Shown here: positions 34,827 through 43,661 of the stretch, in pieces | Layout of the letters: each line of letters starts with the position of its first letter | How positions within the stretch are numbered: the first letter of the stretch is position 1 | Origin: Clostridia bacterium | GTDB taxonomy: Bacteria > Bacillota > Clostridia > Oscillospirales > Acutalibacteraceae | Length of the DNA: 64,000 nt | Direction of reading: 5' to 3' | Assembly (NCBI GenBank): GCA_017428625.1 | Contig: JAFRQM010000049.1 | Coordinates: 1-64,000 of the forward strand | Position numbers and translations under genes: made by a program | The notes under the pieces: generated by a model | What the model was told of the DNA's origin: nothing | Seen by the model: the letters and a program-made list of their open reading frames with translations, nothing else | Database searches by the model: none

Positions 34827-35926
34827 AGCGACGCGAGAATTTCTTTTGCTTCTTCACGCGTGAGAGAACCGGGTGAAGAAACAAAGTTTTTGGGCACGCT
34901 TTCAGCCCAGCGCTGTGAGTATTCCTCAGCCTGCGCGTCGGTTATCTTAATATCAATACCTGCAAGGTTTGAAACAACTTCAATTATTTCGTCACTTTCC
35001 GCACAGCAAAGAGAACACAGTTTTTCCGCTTTCACAGGTGAAAACTTCTGTGCTCTTTCAAAAAATGCCGGGAAGAAAGCGGCGCAGGCTTTGCCGTGAG
35101 GCACACCGTAATTCTCGGTCAGAACATAACCGAGCGGATGCGGAAAAGCCGTTCCGCAGGTGTTTATGACAAGCCCCGCATATAAAGAACCCTTATATAA
35201 GCAGTCTCTGAGTTTTTCATCGGGGACTGTTTTTGTTTCATACATAACACAAAGCGCGTTGTATATTTCGGGGATGCACTTTTCAGCCCACAGGTCGATA
35301 ATTCCCGTCGCTTTCGGCGTGAAATATCCTTCAACCGCGTGAGCAAAAGCGTCAAGCGCTGTTGAAACTGTAATTTCATAAGGCATGCTGCAAGTGTAGG
35401 TGTAATCGCACAGCGAAACGGCAGGGTAGCAATCCGGGCCGGAAATACTCTTTTTTCTTCCCGTCTCATCGTTTGTAAGAACACTCACACCCGTCACTTC
35501 GCTTCCCGTGCCCGCCGTTGTGCCTATAAGCGCGACTTTTAGCGGAGCGTTGTTATATACTCTTTTATAAATATCCGCAGGAGCAAGGTCCGGATTTGCG
35601 GCGAAAATCGCTATTGCTTTCGCAGAGTCAAGCGCAGAGCCTCCGCCGATTCCCAGAATGAAATCCGCATTGACCTTTCTTGCGATTTTTCCCGCTTCAT
35701 AACAGACGGAGAGCAGGGGATTTGCGCTGATTCTGTCAAAAACAGAATACCCGACACCCACACTCTCAAGAGCGGCTTGTGCATCGCTCAGCGCGCCGCT
35801 TTTTTTCGCCCCGCTTCCGCCTGTTACTATCAGGCAGTTTTTGCCGAACTCTTTAAATACCGAAGCATTTTCCTGCACAGCCGATTTTCCGTAAATAACT
35901 CTTGTCGGCATAAATAAGTTTTCCAT
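34823..35926 (-). CDS. Iron-containing alcohol dehydrogenase
   Basis: Group III NAD(P)-dependent alcohol dehydrogenase of about 367 residues. The nucleotide-binding GIGGGSALDSAKA motif is near 93-105 and TTAGTGSEVT follows. Metal ligands fall in the DAFAHAVE and PHPLGYVL...PHGKA segments. I use ATG 35926, behind GGGGG. The substrate is not identifiable. It may dispose of reducing power as alcohol in fermentation. It stands alone between the LRR_5 and apbE genes. Confidence 0.88.
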   Translation of the reverse strand: MENLFMPTRVIYGKSAVQENASVFKEFGKNCLIVTGGSGAKKSGALSDAQAALESVGVGYSVFDRISANPLLSVCYEAGKIARKVNADFILGIGGGSALDSAKAIAIFAANPDLAPADIYKRVYNNAPLKVALIGTTAGTGSEVTGVSVLTNDETGRKKSISGPDCYPAVSLCDYTYTCSMPYEITVSTALDAFAHAVEGYFTPKATGIIDLWAEKCIPEIYNALCVMYETKTVPDEKLRDCLYKGSLYAGLVINTCGTAFPHPLGYVLTENYGVPHGKACAAFFPAFFERAQKFSPVKAEKLCSLCCAESDEIIEVVSNLAGIDIKITDAQAEEYSQRWAESVPKNFVSSPGSLTREEAKEILASL

Positions 35927-36027
35927 ATCAGAACCCCCGATTAGCAATATTATTTATTATAACATATTATACAAAAATTTACTACTGTTTTTTAACATTT
36001 AAAATGAAAAATCCAAGCCAATATATA

Positions 36028-36056
36028 TTGAAATAATTATTATTTTATTTTATAAT
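36028..36056 (+). promoter_or_regulatory. Promoter of the apbE-rnf operon
   Basis: TTGAAA (36028-36033), 17-bp spacer, TATAAT (36051-36056), in an AT-rich gap. A leader of about 30 bases leads to apbE. No other promoter is clear before the terminator at 43140. Confidence 0.75.
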
Positions 36057-36091
36057 AAACTTTAAAATGGGGTGAAAGGCGGCGAAATGAT

Positions 36092-37111
36092 TTGAACCGT
36101 AAAAAACTGCTTATTTTTGTTGCGGCCGTTATTGTTATTGCCGCCGCTGTTTTTGTCTGCATAAAACCGGTCAAAAACTACATTAACAGCAAAAAAGAAT
36201 ATACCGCGAGCGGTTTTTATATGAACACCTATGTCACCGCAAACATTACCGGCGCCATGAGCGAAGAAACCACGAACATCATTCTCACCAATATAGACAC
36301 TCTTGAAAAACTCTGCCTTTCAAAAACCGTTGAAGGTTCAGATGTTTACAAACTTAACGAAAAAAACTCATACACTGTTTCACAGCCGACTCTTGACGCA
36401 ATTGTTACCGCTCTTGATGTCTGTGAAAAAAGCGGCGGAGCGCTTGACATCGGCATCGGCGGCCTTGTTGATTTATGGAATGTCAATCAGGGTGCTTCAC
36501 GACCGCCTGATGAAAAGCAGATTTCCGCAATCAAGGGCAACAGATATCGCAATATTTCTGTCAGCGGTTCCGAAATATCTCTTTCAGACTCCTCAAAAAT
36601 CGACCTCGGCTCAGTAGGCAAAGGCGCAGCCTGCGACAGCGCAAGGCAGATTGCCGAAATGTCCGGCATAAAAAGGGCGGTTGTCAGTATCGGCGGCAGC
36701 ATAATGCTTTACGGCGAAGGCAGTTTCAGAGTCGGAATCGCAAGCCCTGAAAAAGGCAGTGCGGATTATATTGCGGCAATAAACACCTCAAGCGGATTTG
36801 TTTCCACATCCGGTACCTATGAGCGTTTTTTTGATTACGACGGTGTCAGATATCACCATATTCTTAACCCTGTAACAGGTTATCCGGTTCAGAACGGTCT
36901 TGCAAGTGTAACCGTTGTTTCTGACAGCGGTATTTTAAGCGACGCCCTTTCAACGGCATGCTTTGTTCTCGGAATCGAAGAGGGCAAAAAACTTGCCGCA
37001 CAATACGGCTGTCAGGCAATATTCGTAACAGACGATAAAAAAATATATTCCACAAACGGAATAAAAAATCAGATAGAAATAACCGATAATTCCTATATAT
37101 TGGCGGATTGA
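36092..37111 (+). CDS. apbE: FAD:protein FMN transferase (ApbE)
   Basis: Attaches FMN to threonines in RnfD and RnfG, outside the membrane. It has an N-terminal anchor helix (about 5-25), no lipobox, then the ApbE domain with GGLVDLWN, DLGSVGKGAACD, VSIGGS and DALSTACFVLG. It starts with TTG 36092; the ATG at 36087 is followed at once by a stop. Being first in the rnf operon fits its role in maturing the complex. Confidence 0.92.
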   Translation: MNRKKLLIFVAAVIVIAAAVFVCIKPVKNYINSKKEYTASGFYMNTYVTANITGAMSEETTNIILTNIDTLEKLCLSKTVEGSDVYKLNEKNSYTVSQPTLDAIVTALDVCEKSGGALDIGIGGLVDLWNVNQGASRPPDEKQISAIKGNRYRNISVSGSEISLSDSSKIDLGSVGKGAACDSARQIAEMSGIKRAVVSIGGSIMLYGEGSFRVGIASPEKGSADYIAAINTSSGFVSTSGTYERFFDYDGVRYHHILNPVTGYPVQNGLASVTVVSDSGILSDALSTACFVLGIEEGKKLAAQYGCQAIFVTDDKKIYSTNGIKNQIEITDNSYILAD

Positions 37112-37113
37112 AA

Positions 37114-37488
37114 ATGAACACCCGATTATTAAAAAAAGCGGATATTATAACACTGTCGTTAATTGTTCTCATCTGTATTGCGTCAATTCTGATAATGCGC
37201 TGTTCAGGCGGCAATCTGAACGCCGAAATAATCGTTGACGGCAAAGTGCTTCAGACGGTTGATTTAAACAGCATTGACGCGCCGTTCACCGTAATTACCG
37301 CTACATCACCCGAAACGGAGATAACGGTTGAAAAAGGGGCGGTTTATTTCAGTCGTTCCGGTTGTGAGAATCAGCTTTGCGTCAAAAGCGGCAGGCTCAC
37401 TCAAAAAGGAGCAACGGCAGTATGCCTGCCAGCAAAGGTTGTAATAACCGTTTCGGCAGACAAGTCCGTTGACGCGGTGACTTATTGA
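37114..37488 (+). CDS. NusG domain II-containing membrane protein
   Basis: About 124 residues: one transmembrane segment near the N-terminus (about 11-31) and an outside beta-rich domain of NusG_II type, with a short CENQLC pair and a further Cys in AVCLPA. Such proteins regularly sit between apbE and the Gx transporter in clostridial rnf operons. Their exact role is unknown. ATG 37114 lies two bases after the apbE stop. Confidence 0.78.
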   Translation: MNTRLLKKADIITLSLIVLICIASILIMRCSGGNLNAEIIVDGKVLQTVDLNSIDAPFTVITATSPETEITVEKGAVYFSRSGCENQLCVKSGRLTQKGATAVCLPAKVVITVSADKSVDAVTY

Positions 37489-37490
37489 CT

Positions 37491-38027
37491 ATGAAAAAAG
37501 ATAATACAATCAATATTGCATATAAAACCGCTCTTTGCGCAATACTCTGCGCACAGGCTTTGGCGCTTTCCTGGCTTGAGAACCTTTTGCCCGCTCTTCC
37601 TTATATGCCGCCGGGCGCAAAACCGGGTTTCTCAAACATTGTCACAATGTTTACGGCAGGCTCGCTTGGCATCGGGCAGGCTATGACCGTAACCTTTATA
37701 AAAGCGGGTTTTGCCTTTCTCACAAGAGGGGCAACCGCAGGCGTGATGAGTCTTGCGGGCGGAGCGCTGAGCACATTTGTTATGTGGCTTCTTCTCAGGT
37801 TTTCAAAAGAAAAATCGGGCCTTATCGGTATTTCCGTTGTTTGCGCGGCGGCGCATAATACTGCTCAGCTTGCTGTCGCGGCATTTATAACTGGCACAAA
37901 ATCCGTTTTATATTACGCACCGTTTCTCGGGCTTTACGCTGTTGTTACCGGAACGGTTACAGGCATACTTCTCAAAGCGGTTATGCCCGCTCTCGAAAAG
38001 CAGAAAAATCTGTTTATCAGAAAATGA
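37491..38027 (+). CDS. Gx transporter family / heptaprenyl diphosphate synthase component I-like protein
   Basis: Integral membrane protein of about 178 residues with five or six hydrophobic segments and the conserved LPALPYMPPGAKPGFSNIV stretch of the Hpre_diP_synt_I family (now called Gx transporters). The older name is misleading, since no prenyl synthase motif is present. It is typical for this slot between apbE and rnfC. The function is unproved. Confidence 0.82.
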   Translation: MKKDNTINIAYKTALCAILCAQALALSWLENLLPALPYMPPGAKPGFSNIVTMFTAGSLGIGQAMTVTFIKAGFAFLTRGATAGVMSLAGGALSTFVMWLLLRFSKEKSGLIGISVVCAAAHNTAQLAVAAFITGTKSVLYYAPFLGLYAVVTGTVTGILLKAVMPALEKQKNLFIRK

Positions 38028-38042
38028 TAAGGAGTTGAATAT

Positions 38043-39389
38043 ATGACTTCTGAAAAAAGCAAAGTTATCAAAGCAGTAAAACAAGTCAGGGGAGGCGTCA
38101 GCGTCAGCCATCACAAAAACACGGCTGATTGCGAAGTGGTCAGGATGCCGAACCCCGAAAAGGTGATTCTGCCTATGCAGCAGCATATAGGCGCACCGTG
38201 TGTGCCGACTGTTGCGATAGGTGATAAAGTCGGAATCGGCCAACTTATAGGCGACAGTGACAAATTTGTCTGCGCTCCGATTCACGCTTCAATTTCGGGA
38301 ACCGTTTCGGCAATAGGCAACATAAAACTGCCGAACGGTAATATGACCCAGGCTGTTACAATTGAATCCGACGGTGAAAACCGACTTTGGGAAGGGCTTG
38401 AAAAACCGGAGATAAATACAAAGGAAGATTTCATAAAAGCCGTGCGCGCATCCGGTCTTGTAGGTCTCGGCGGCGCGGGTTTTCCGTCGTTTATAAAACT
38501 CTCTTTCAAACCGGAGCAGAATATTGACACTCTTGTTGTCAACGCCGCGGAGTGCGAGCCGTATATTACGGTTGACTACCGTGAATGTCTTGACAACTCA
38601 TGGGATATTCTTTCAAGCATTGATGTTCTCAGCAGTTATTTCGGCTTTAAAAATGTTGTAATAGCCGTAGAAGACAATAAGCCCGAAGCGTTTAAAGTTC
38701 TGAGCTCCGTCGCAGGAGCGGGCGCATCCAAAAAAAGCAAAGTCTCCCTTATGACTTTAAAGTCGAAATATCCGCAGGGTGCTGAAAAAATGATGGTTCA
38801 GTCTGCAACGGGCAGAAAAGTTCCGCCCGGGAAACTTCCCGCGGATGTCGGTTGTGTTGTTATGAATGTCGGCTCGGTTGCCTTTCTTTCACGCTACCTT
38901 AAAACAGGCAAACCGCTCGTTACTCGCTCGCTTACGGTTGACGGTTCAGCCATCGCAAAACCGATGAATGTCCGCACTCCTGTCGGCACCAATATAGGCG
39001 AGATTATAGATTTCTGCGGCGGATTCAAAGAAGAGCCCTGCAAAATAATTCTCGGCGGTCCCATGATGGGTCAGGCGATTGTTTCAACAAATCATCCTAC
39101 CTGCAAGCAGAATAATGCTATTCTGGCGTTTGCGAAAGATGATACCGTTCTCAAACCCGAACGCGACTGTATAAGATGCGGCAGATGCGCGCAGGTTTGC
39201 CCTATGAGCCTTATGCCCACGCTTATTACACGCTACACAAAAGCCAAGGATGTCGAATCGCTCAGACAGGCGGGAATAAACGTCTGTATGGAGTGCGGTT
39301 CATGCGCTTTCGCCTGCCCGGCAGGCAAGCCCCTTGTTCAGCATATGAGACTCGCTAAAGCTTTGGTAAGGGAGGCTGATAAAAAATGA
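38043..39389 (+). CDS. rnfC: Rnf complex subunit RnfC
   Basis: Peripheral cytoplasmic subunit of the ferredoxin:NAD oxidoreductase, which binds NADH and FMN. It has an N-terminal domain, a GLGGAGFPSF nucleotide-binding loop near 141-150, and two [4Fe-4S] motifs (CIRCGRCAQVCP and CMECGSCAFACP) near the C-terminus. At 448 residues it is full length. AAGGAG precedes ATG 38043, and the stop overlaps rnfD (ATGA). Confidence 0.97.
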   Translation: MTSEKSKVIKAVKQVRGGVSVSHHKNTADCEVVRMPNPEKVILPMQQHIGAPCVPTVAIGDKVGIGQLIGDSDKFVCAPIHASISGTVSAIGNIKLPNGNMTQAVTIESDGENRLWEGLEKPEINTKEDFIKAVRASGLVGLGGAGFPSFIKLSFKPEQNIDTLVVNAAECEPYITVDYRECLDNSWDILSSIDVLSSYFGFKNVVIAVEDNKPEAFKVLSSVAGAGASKKSKVSLMTLKSKYPQGAEKMMVQSATGRKVPPGKLPADVGCVVMNVGSVAFLSRYLKTGKPLVTRSLTVDGSAIAKPMNVRTPVGTNIGEIIDFCGGFKEEPCKIILGGPMMGQAIVSTNHPTCKQNNAILAFAKDDTVLKPERDCIRCGRCAQVCPMSLMPTLITRYTKAKDVESLRQAGINVCMECGSCAFACPAGKPLVQHMRLAKALVREADKK

Positions 39390-40390
39390 TTCCGACAAAA
39401 CCCGCAGAAGAAAAAATGCTGACTGTCAGCGCCTCTCCGCACGTGCGTTCGTCAGCAACATCAGTAAGGCTTATGCTTGATGTGATAATTGCTCTCTGCC
39501 CGGCGCTCATAGCTTCTGTGATTATTTTCGGTCTGCGCGCGCTTGCGGTTACCGTTGTTACGGTTGCCGCCTGTGTTCTGAGCGAATATGTCAGCAGAAA
39601 AATAATGAAGCGCCCCAATACAATCGGAGACCTCAGCGCAATAGTTACGGGTATGCTTCTCGCGTTTAATCTGCCTGCGACAGTCCCGTTCTGGATTGCC
39701 GCTCTCGGCGGTGCGGTTGCTATTGTAGTTGTCAAGCAGATGTTCGGCGGAATAGGTCAGAACTTTGTCAACCCCGCCATTACCGCAAGAATAGTTCTTC
39801 TTGTTTCATTTGCCTCTGCTATGTCAGACTGGCCCGTTCCCCGTCAGGGTATTATGAATTTCGGCGTTGATGCCGTAACGGGAGCAACTCCTCTTGCCGT
39901 TATGGCAGGCAGCGAAGGCGAAATGCCTTCTCTTCTCAATATGCTTCTCGGCATAAGAGGCGGCTGTCTCGGTGAAACCTGCGCCGTTGCCCTTATAATC
40001 GGCGGAATATACCTTGTTGCATGCAAAGTCATTTCCCCCGCAATACCGCTTTCCTTTATCGGAACAGTTGCGGTAATTATGCTGATTGCCGAAAAAGGCA
40101 GCCTCACGGGGCTTGCTTATCAACTTTTGAGCGGCGGTCTTCTTTTAGGCGCAATCTTTATGGCAACCGATTACGCTACAAGCCCCATAAGTTTTAAGGG
40201 CAAAATCGTTTTCGGAATCGGCTGCGGTATCATAACCTGCCTTATCAGAATATTCGGCAGTTATCCCGAAGGCGTGTCTTTCTCAATAATAATAATGAAT
40301 ATACTTGTTCCGCACATTGAAAAACTTACAACGCCCAAGCCCTTCGGCACTCCCAAAAAGGAGAAAAAAGCAAAGGAGGCGCAGGCATGA
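39386..40390 (+). CDS. rnfD: Rnf complex subunit RnfD
   Basis: Membrane subunit with several hydrophobic helices. The flavinylation motif for covalent FMN is DAVTGATPL near residue 165-175, target of ApbE. It overlaps rnfC and rnfG by four bases each. The C-terminal tail is rich in lysine. Confidence 0.96.
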   Translation: MIPTKPAEEKMLTVSASPHVRSSATSVRLMLDVIIALCPALIASVIIFGLRALAVTVVTVAACVLSEYVSRKIMKRPNTIGDLSAIVTGMLLAFNLPATVPFWIAALGGAVAIVVVKQMFGGIGQNFVNPAITARIVLLVSFASAMSDWPVPRQGIMNFGVDAVTGATPLAVMAGSEGEMPSLLNMLLGIRGGCLGETCAVALIIGGIYLVACKVISPAIPLSFIGTVAVIMLIAEKGSLTGLAYQLLSGGLLLGAIFMATDYATSPISFKGKIVFGIGCGIITCLIRIFGSYPEGVSFSIIIMNILVPHIEKLTTPKPFGTPKKEKKAKEAQA

Positions 40391-40968
40391 GTAAAATAAA
40401 AGAATTTGTTATTCCCACCGTTACTCTTTTCGCAATCTGTCTTGTCGCTTCCGTTCTGCTCGGGCTTACTAACAAAGTTACCGCTCCCAGAATCGAACAG
40501 ATAGCATACGAAACCCAGCAAAACGCGATGAAAGAGGTTATGCCTTCCGCCGATTCATTTGATGAAGGCAAAGAACTTACTCTTGAAAACGGAATAACCG
40601 TCGAATACAGCAGTGCGTTTTCATCCGACGGCAGCGCGGTAGGTTATGCGGTTACATCCACCGGCAAGGGTGGCTACGGCGGCGATATCAGACTTATGGT
40701 CGGCGTTGACAAAACAGGCAAAGTTACCAAAGTCAGTGTTCTTGAACAGGAAGAAACCGCAAGCATCGGCGGCAAACTTATGAGTCAGGAATCTTTTCTG
40801 AACAGATTTGTCGGAATATCCGGAATGGCGGCTCTCACAAAAAACGGCGGCAGTGTTGACGCAGTTTCGGGAGCAACCAAAACATCAACCGGGTTGACCG
40901 ACGCCGTAAACAACGCTCTTCTGTGCTGGCAGTTTTTAAATAAAGGGGAGGTGAGCGCAAATGGCTGA
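40387..40968 (+). CDS. rnfG: Rnf complex subunit RnfG
   Basis: Subunit with one N-terminal membrane helix (about 8-28) and an outside FMN-binding domain. The FMN threonine is in VSGATKTSTG near residue 160-168, the second ApbE target. Length 193 is normal. The stop overlaps the rnfE start by eight bases. Confidence 0.95.
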   Translation: MSKIKEFVIPTVTLFAICLVASVLLGLTNKVTAPRIEQIAYETQQNAMKEVMPSADSFDEGKELTLENGITVEYSSAFSSDGSAVGYAVTSTGKGGYGGDIRLMVGVDKTGKVTKVSVLEQEETASIGGKLMSQESFLNRFVGISGMAALTKNGGSVDAVSGATKTSTGLTDAVNNALLCWQFLNKGEVSANG

Positions 40969-41722
40969 AAAGAAATCACTCGGTAAGGAGTTCTCAAAAG
41001 GCATCATTGCCGAAAACCCCGTTTTAAGGCTTGTGCTCGGCACCTGCCCGACGCTCGCCGTTTCTGTTGCGGTTACAAACGCAATAGGTATGGGAATTGC
41101 CGCAACGCTTGTTCTTGTTTGCTCAAATGTAGTTATTTCGGCGTTACGCAAAGTTATCCCTTCAAAAGTCCGAATTCCTGCATATATAGTTGTTATCGCT
41201 TCATTCGTTACAATAGTCCAGTTGTTTGTCAAAGCCTTTGTTCCTGCGCTTGATGACGCGCTCGGCGTGTATCTTCCGCTTATAGTTGTCAACTGCATTA
41301 TTCTCGGCAGAGCCGAAGCCTTTGCGGGTAAAAACCCGGTAGCGGCATCGTTCTTTGACGGGCTCGGGATGGGCATAGGCTTTACGGTCGCATTGATAGT
41401 TATGGCGTCAATCCGTGAATTGCTCGGTGCCGGAACATTTCTTGACGGCATTAGTTCACTAACCGTTCTGTTCGGTTATACGGGCGGATTTGACGGCTTC
41501 AAAAACATTTTAAGTCAGCCTATGGGTATTCTCACCCTCGCTCCCGGCGGATTCTTCGTGTTCGGTGTGGTTATGGCGCTTGCCAACAAACTCGCAGACA
41601 GAAAAGGCAAACCGACAGCTGAACTGAAAGGCTGTGCCAACTGCCCCATGGCTCACAGCTGTTCTCTCATTGATACAGATGAAGCCTGCAAAGAAAACAA
41701 AAAGGAGGAAGCAGCCGTATGA
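40961..41722 (+). CDS. rnfE: Rnf complex subunit RnfE with Cys-rich tail
   Basis: Integral membrane subunit of about six helices, homologous to RnfA, part of the core that carries electrons across the membrane. The last ~30 residues add a soluble tail with GCANCPMAHSC and a further Cys (four cysteines in all), which could bind a metal or cluster. GAGGTG precedes ATG 40961, and the 3' end overlaps rnfA by four bases. Confidence 0.95.
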   Translation: MAEKKSLGKEFSKGIIAENPVLRLVLGTCPTLAVSVAVTNAIGMGIAATLVLVCSNVVISALRKVIPSKVRIPAYIVVIASFVTIVQLFVKAFVPALDDALGVYLPLIVVNCIILGRAEAFAGKNPVAASFFDGLGMGIGFTVALIVMASIRELLGAGTFLDGISSLTVLFGYTGGFDGFKNILSQPMGILTLAPGGFFVFGVVMALANKLADRKGKPTAELKGCANCPMAHSCSLIDTDEACKENKKEEAAV

Positions 41723-42309
41723 AAGCACTCGCAATGATTTTTTTGACAGCCATACTGACTGAGAACTTTATTCTCTGTAAGTTTCTCGGTATCTGCCCCT
41801 TCCTCGGCGTTTCAAAAAAACTCAACACGGCAGTCGGTATGTCCATTGCGGTCATATTTGTTATGGCAATAGCCACAGCCGTAACTTACCCCATAAATCA
41901 GGGCTTGCTTGTCAGATACGATCTTGAGTATCTTCAGACAATAGTGTTTATTCTCGTAATAGCCGCGCTTGTTCAGTTCGTGGAGATTGTTCTCAAAAAA
42001 TTTATTCCTTCACTTTATCAGGCGCTCGGAATTTATCTGCCGTTGATTACCACAAACTGCGCGGTGCTCGGTGTTGTTCTTCTCAATGTTGACAACGGCT
42101 ACGGCTTTGCCCAGTCAATGGTCAATTCCGTAGGCGGCGGAGCGGGCTTTATGGTTGCTATGGTAATGTTTGCCGGCGTGCGTGAAAAACTTGAAGGCTG
42201 CGATATTCCCAAAGCGCTCAAAGGTCTGCCGATAACCCTTATAGCCGCTTCACTTGTTTCCGTTTCATTCCAGGGCTTTACGGGTGTTGTCGAAGGCATT
42301 TTCGGTTAA
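41719..42309 (+). CDS. rnfA: Rnf complex subunit RnfA
   Basis: Integral membrane subunit of 196 residues and about six helices with the ENFILCKFLGICPFLG start and the LITTNCAVLG segment typical of RnfA. The two conserved cysteines at these places hold an iron cluster with RnfE in the known structures. Confidence 0.96.
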   Translation: MKALAMIFLTAILTENFILCKFLGICPFLGVSKKLNTAVGMSIAVIFVMAIATAVTYPINQGLLVRYDLEYLQTIVFILVIAALVQFVEIVLKKFIPSLYQALGIYLPLITTNCAVLGVVLLNVDNGYGFAQSMVNSVGGGAGFMVAMVMFAGVREKLEGCDIPKALKGLPITLIAASLVSVSFQGFTGVVEGIFG

Positions 42310-42324
42310 GAAAGGCGGCGGATT

Positions 42325-43131
42325 ATGAATAGTATTGTTATAGCAGTAATAATTCTTGCCGCAACCGGAGCAGTTTGCGGTCTTGCGCTTGCGATTGCGT
42401 CAAAGGTTTTCGCTGTTCCCGTAGATGAAAAAGCGGAGAAAATCCGTGAATGCCTGCCCGGCGCCAACTGCGGCGCCTGCGGTTTTTCAGGTTGCGACGG
42501 TTATGCCGCCGCCCTCTCCAAAGGTGAAACAACAAATACAGGTCTCTGCAATCCGGGCGGAACGGAAGCCTCTCTTGCCATAGCGGAAATCACAGGTCTC
42601 AAAGCGGGAGAAGTCAAGCCTATGGCAGCCGTTGTGCTTTGTCAGGGCAATAACAGCAACGCGTCTGTAAAACTGAATTATCAGGGCGTTCAGAGTTGTC
42701 AGATGGCGGCGCAACTTTTCGGCGGGCCGAAAGAGTGTATCTACGGCTGTGTAGGTATGGGCGATTGTGTTGCCGCCTGCCCCTATGATGCCATTAAACT
42801 CTGCGACGGTGTCGCAAGAATAAATCCGGCTCAATGCCGTGCCTGCAAAATGTGTGTCAATACCTGCCCTAAGGGTATTATCAAACTTATGCCTCTCAAT
42901 GAAACCAAGGCTGCTGTTCTCTGCAACAATTACGACAAAGGCAATCTCACAATGAAAGAGTGTAAAGCAGGCTGTATCGGTTGTATGAAATGTGTTAAGG
43001 TCTGTGAGTTTGACGCAGTCAAAGTTGAGAATTTCTGTGCTGTGGTTGATTATGAAAAATGTGTCGGCTGCGGCAAGTGCCACGAGGCTTGCCCCAAAGG
43101 CGCAATCGACTTAATCACTCTTCACTCATAA
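42325..43131 (+). CDS. rnfB: Rnf complex subunit RnfB
   Basis: Ferredoxin-binding entry subunit. After an N-terminal membrane helix it has the CGACGFSGCDGYA cluster domain (about 45-80) and four ferredoxin-type [4Fe-4S] motifs (about 138-160, 170-182, 215-228 and 246-258). The order C-D-G-E-A-B is the usual clostridial one. It is the last gene of the operon and is followed at once by a strong terminator. Confidence 0.96.
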   Translation: MNSIVIAVIILAATGAVCGLALAIASKVFAVPVDEKAEKIRECLPGANCGACGFSGCDGYAAALSKGETTNTGLCNPGGTEASLAIAEITGLKAGEVKPMAAVVLCQGNNSNASVKLNYQGVQSCQMAAQLFGGPKECIYGCVGMGDCVAACPYDAIKLCDGVARINPAQCRACKMCVNTCPKGIIKLMPLNETKAAVLCNNYDKGNLTMKECKAGCIGCMKCVKVCEFDAVKVENFCAVVDYEKCVGCGKCHEACPKGAIDLITLHS

Positions 43132-43139
43132 AATTATTT

Positions 43140-43170
43140 GAGCCGACAGTTTTTTTCTGTCGGCTCTTTT
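43140..43170 (+). terminator. Terminator of the rnf operon
   Basis: GAGCCGACAG (43140-43149), T7 loop, CTGTCGGCTC (43157-43166), TTTT. Confidence 0.9.
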
Positions 43171-43180
43171 AAACACTTTA

Positions 43181-43657
43181 TTATTCTTTTATTATTTTCC
43201 ACTTTTCAATCAGTTTTTCAAGGCTGTAAGCCGCGTTGGCAGGTGATGTTGACGGCAGGCATACGGCTTTGATTTTTGTTTTTTCAAGCAGATATTTGTC
43301 ATAATACTTTTCGGCTGTTTTTCCGTTGACAAAAATATTTTTAATATTTGCCGTGCCGAGAATGATGTCAAGGTCATTGGCAACGGCGTTTTTGATTGAC
43401 AAATCCGAACTGCCGTTTATTTCACACTGCGCTATAACATCCCAGAGAGCAATATGGTTTTCAAGCAGAAACCGTTTTTTCTTATCGATTGTTTCGGGCG
43501 CATCACACCCGAAAACAGCGGCCGTGACCTTCCAGAAACGGTTTTGTTTATGACCGTAGAAAAACTCAGATTCCCGCGATTTGACAGACGGAAAACTGCC
43601 GAGAATCAGAGTTTCGCTGTTTTTGTCAAAAACAGGCGGAATGTTGTGAACAACCAT
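43181..43657 (-). CDS. Hypoxanthine-DNA glycosylase (uracil-DNA glycosylase superfamily, HDG type)
   Basis: Base-excision repair enzyme expected to remove hypoxanthine (deaminated adenine) from DNA. It shows ILGSFPSVKSRE near 18-29, the YGHKQNRFWKV stretch and the C-terminal LPSTSPANA motif of the Mug-related HDG group, at 158 residues. It is the last gene of a seven-gene minus-strand unit, four bases after the NpmA-like gene. Confidence 0.82.
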   Translation of the reverse strand: MVVHNIPPVFDKNSETLILGSFPSVKSRESEFFYGHKQNRFWKVTAAVFGCDAPETIDKKKRFLLENHIALWDVIAQCEINGSSDLSIKNAVANDLDIILGTANIKNIFVNGKTAEKYYDKYLLEKTKIKAVCLPSTSPANAAYSLEKLIEKWKIIKE

Positions 43658-43661
43658 CTTA

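Noticed and set aside
36087-36095. ATG start for apbE
   Set aside because: ATG 36087 is followed by ATT TGA, a stop, so the TTG at 36092 is the only workable start.
37491-38027. Heptaprenyl diphosphate synthase
   Set aside because: The old family name suggests it, but the protein is a multi-pass membrane protein without prenyl-synthase Asp motifs and sits in an rnf operon.
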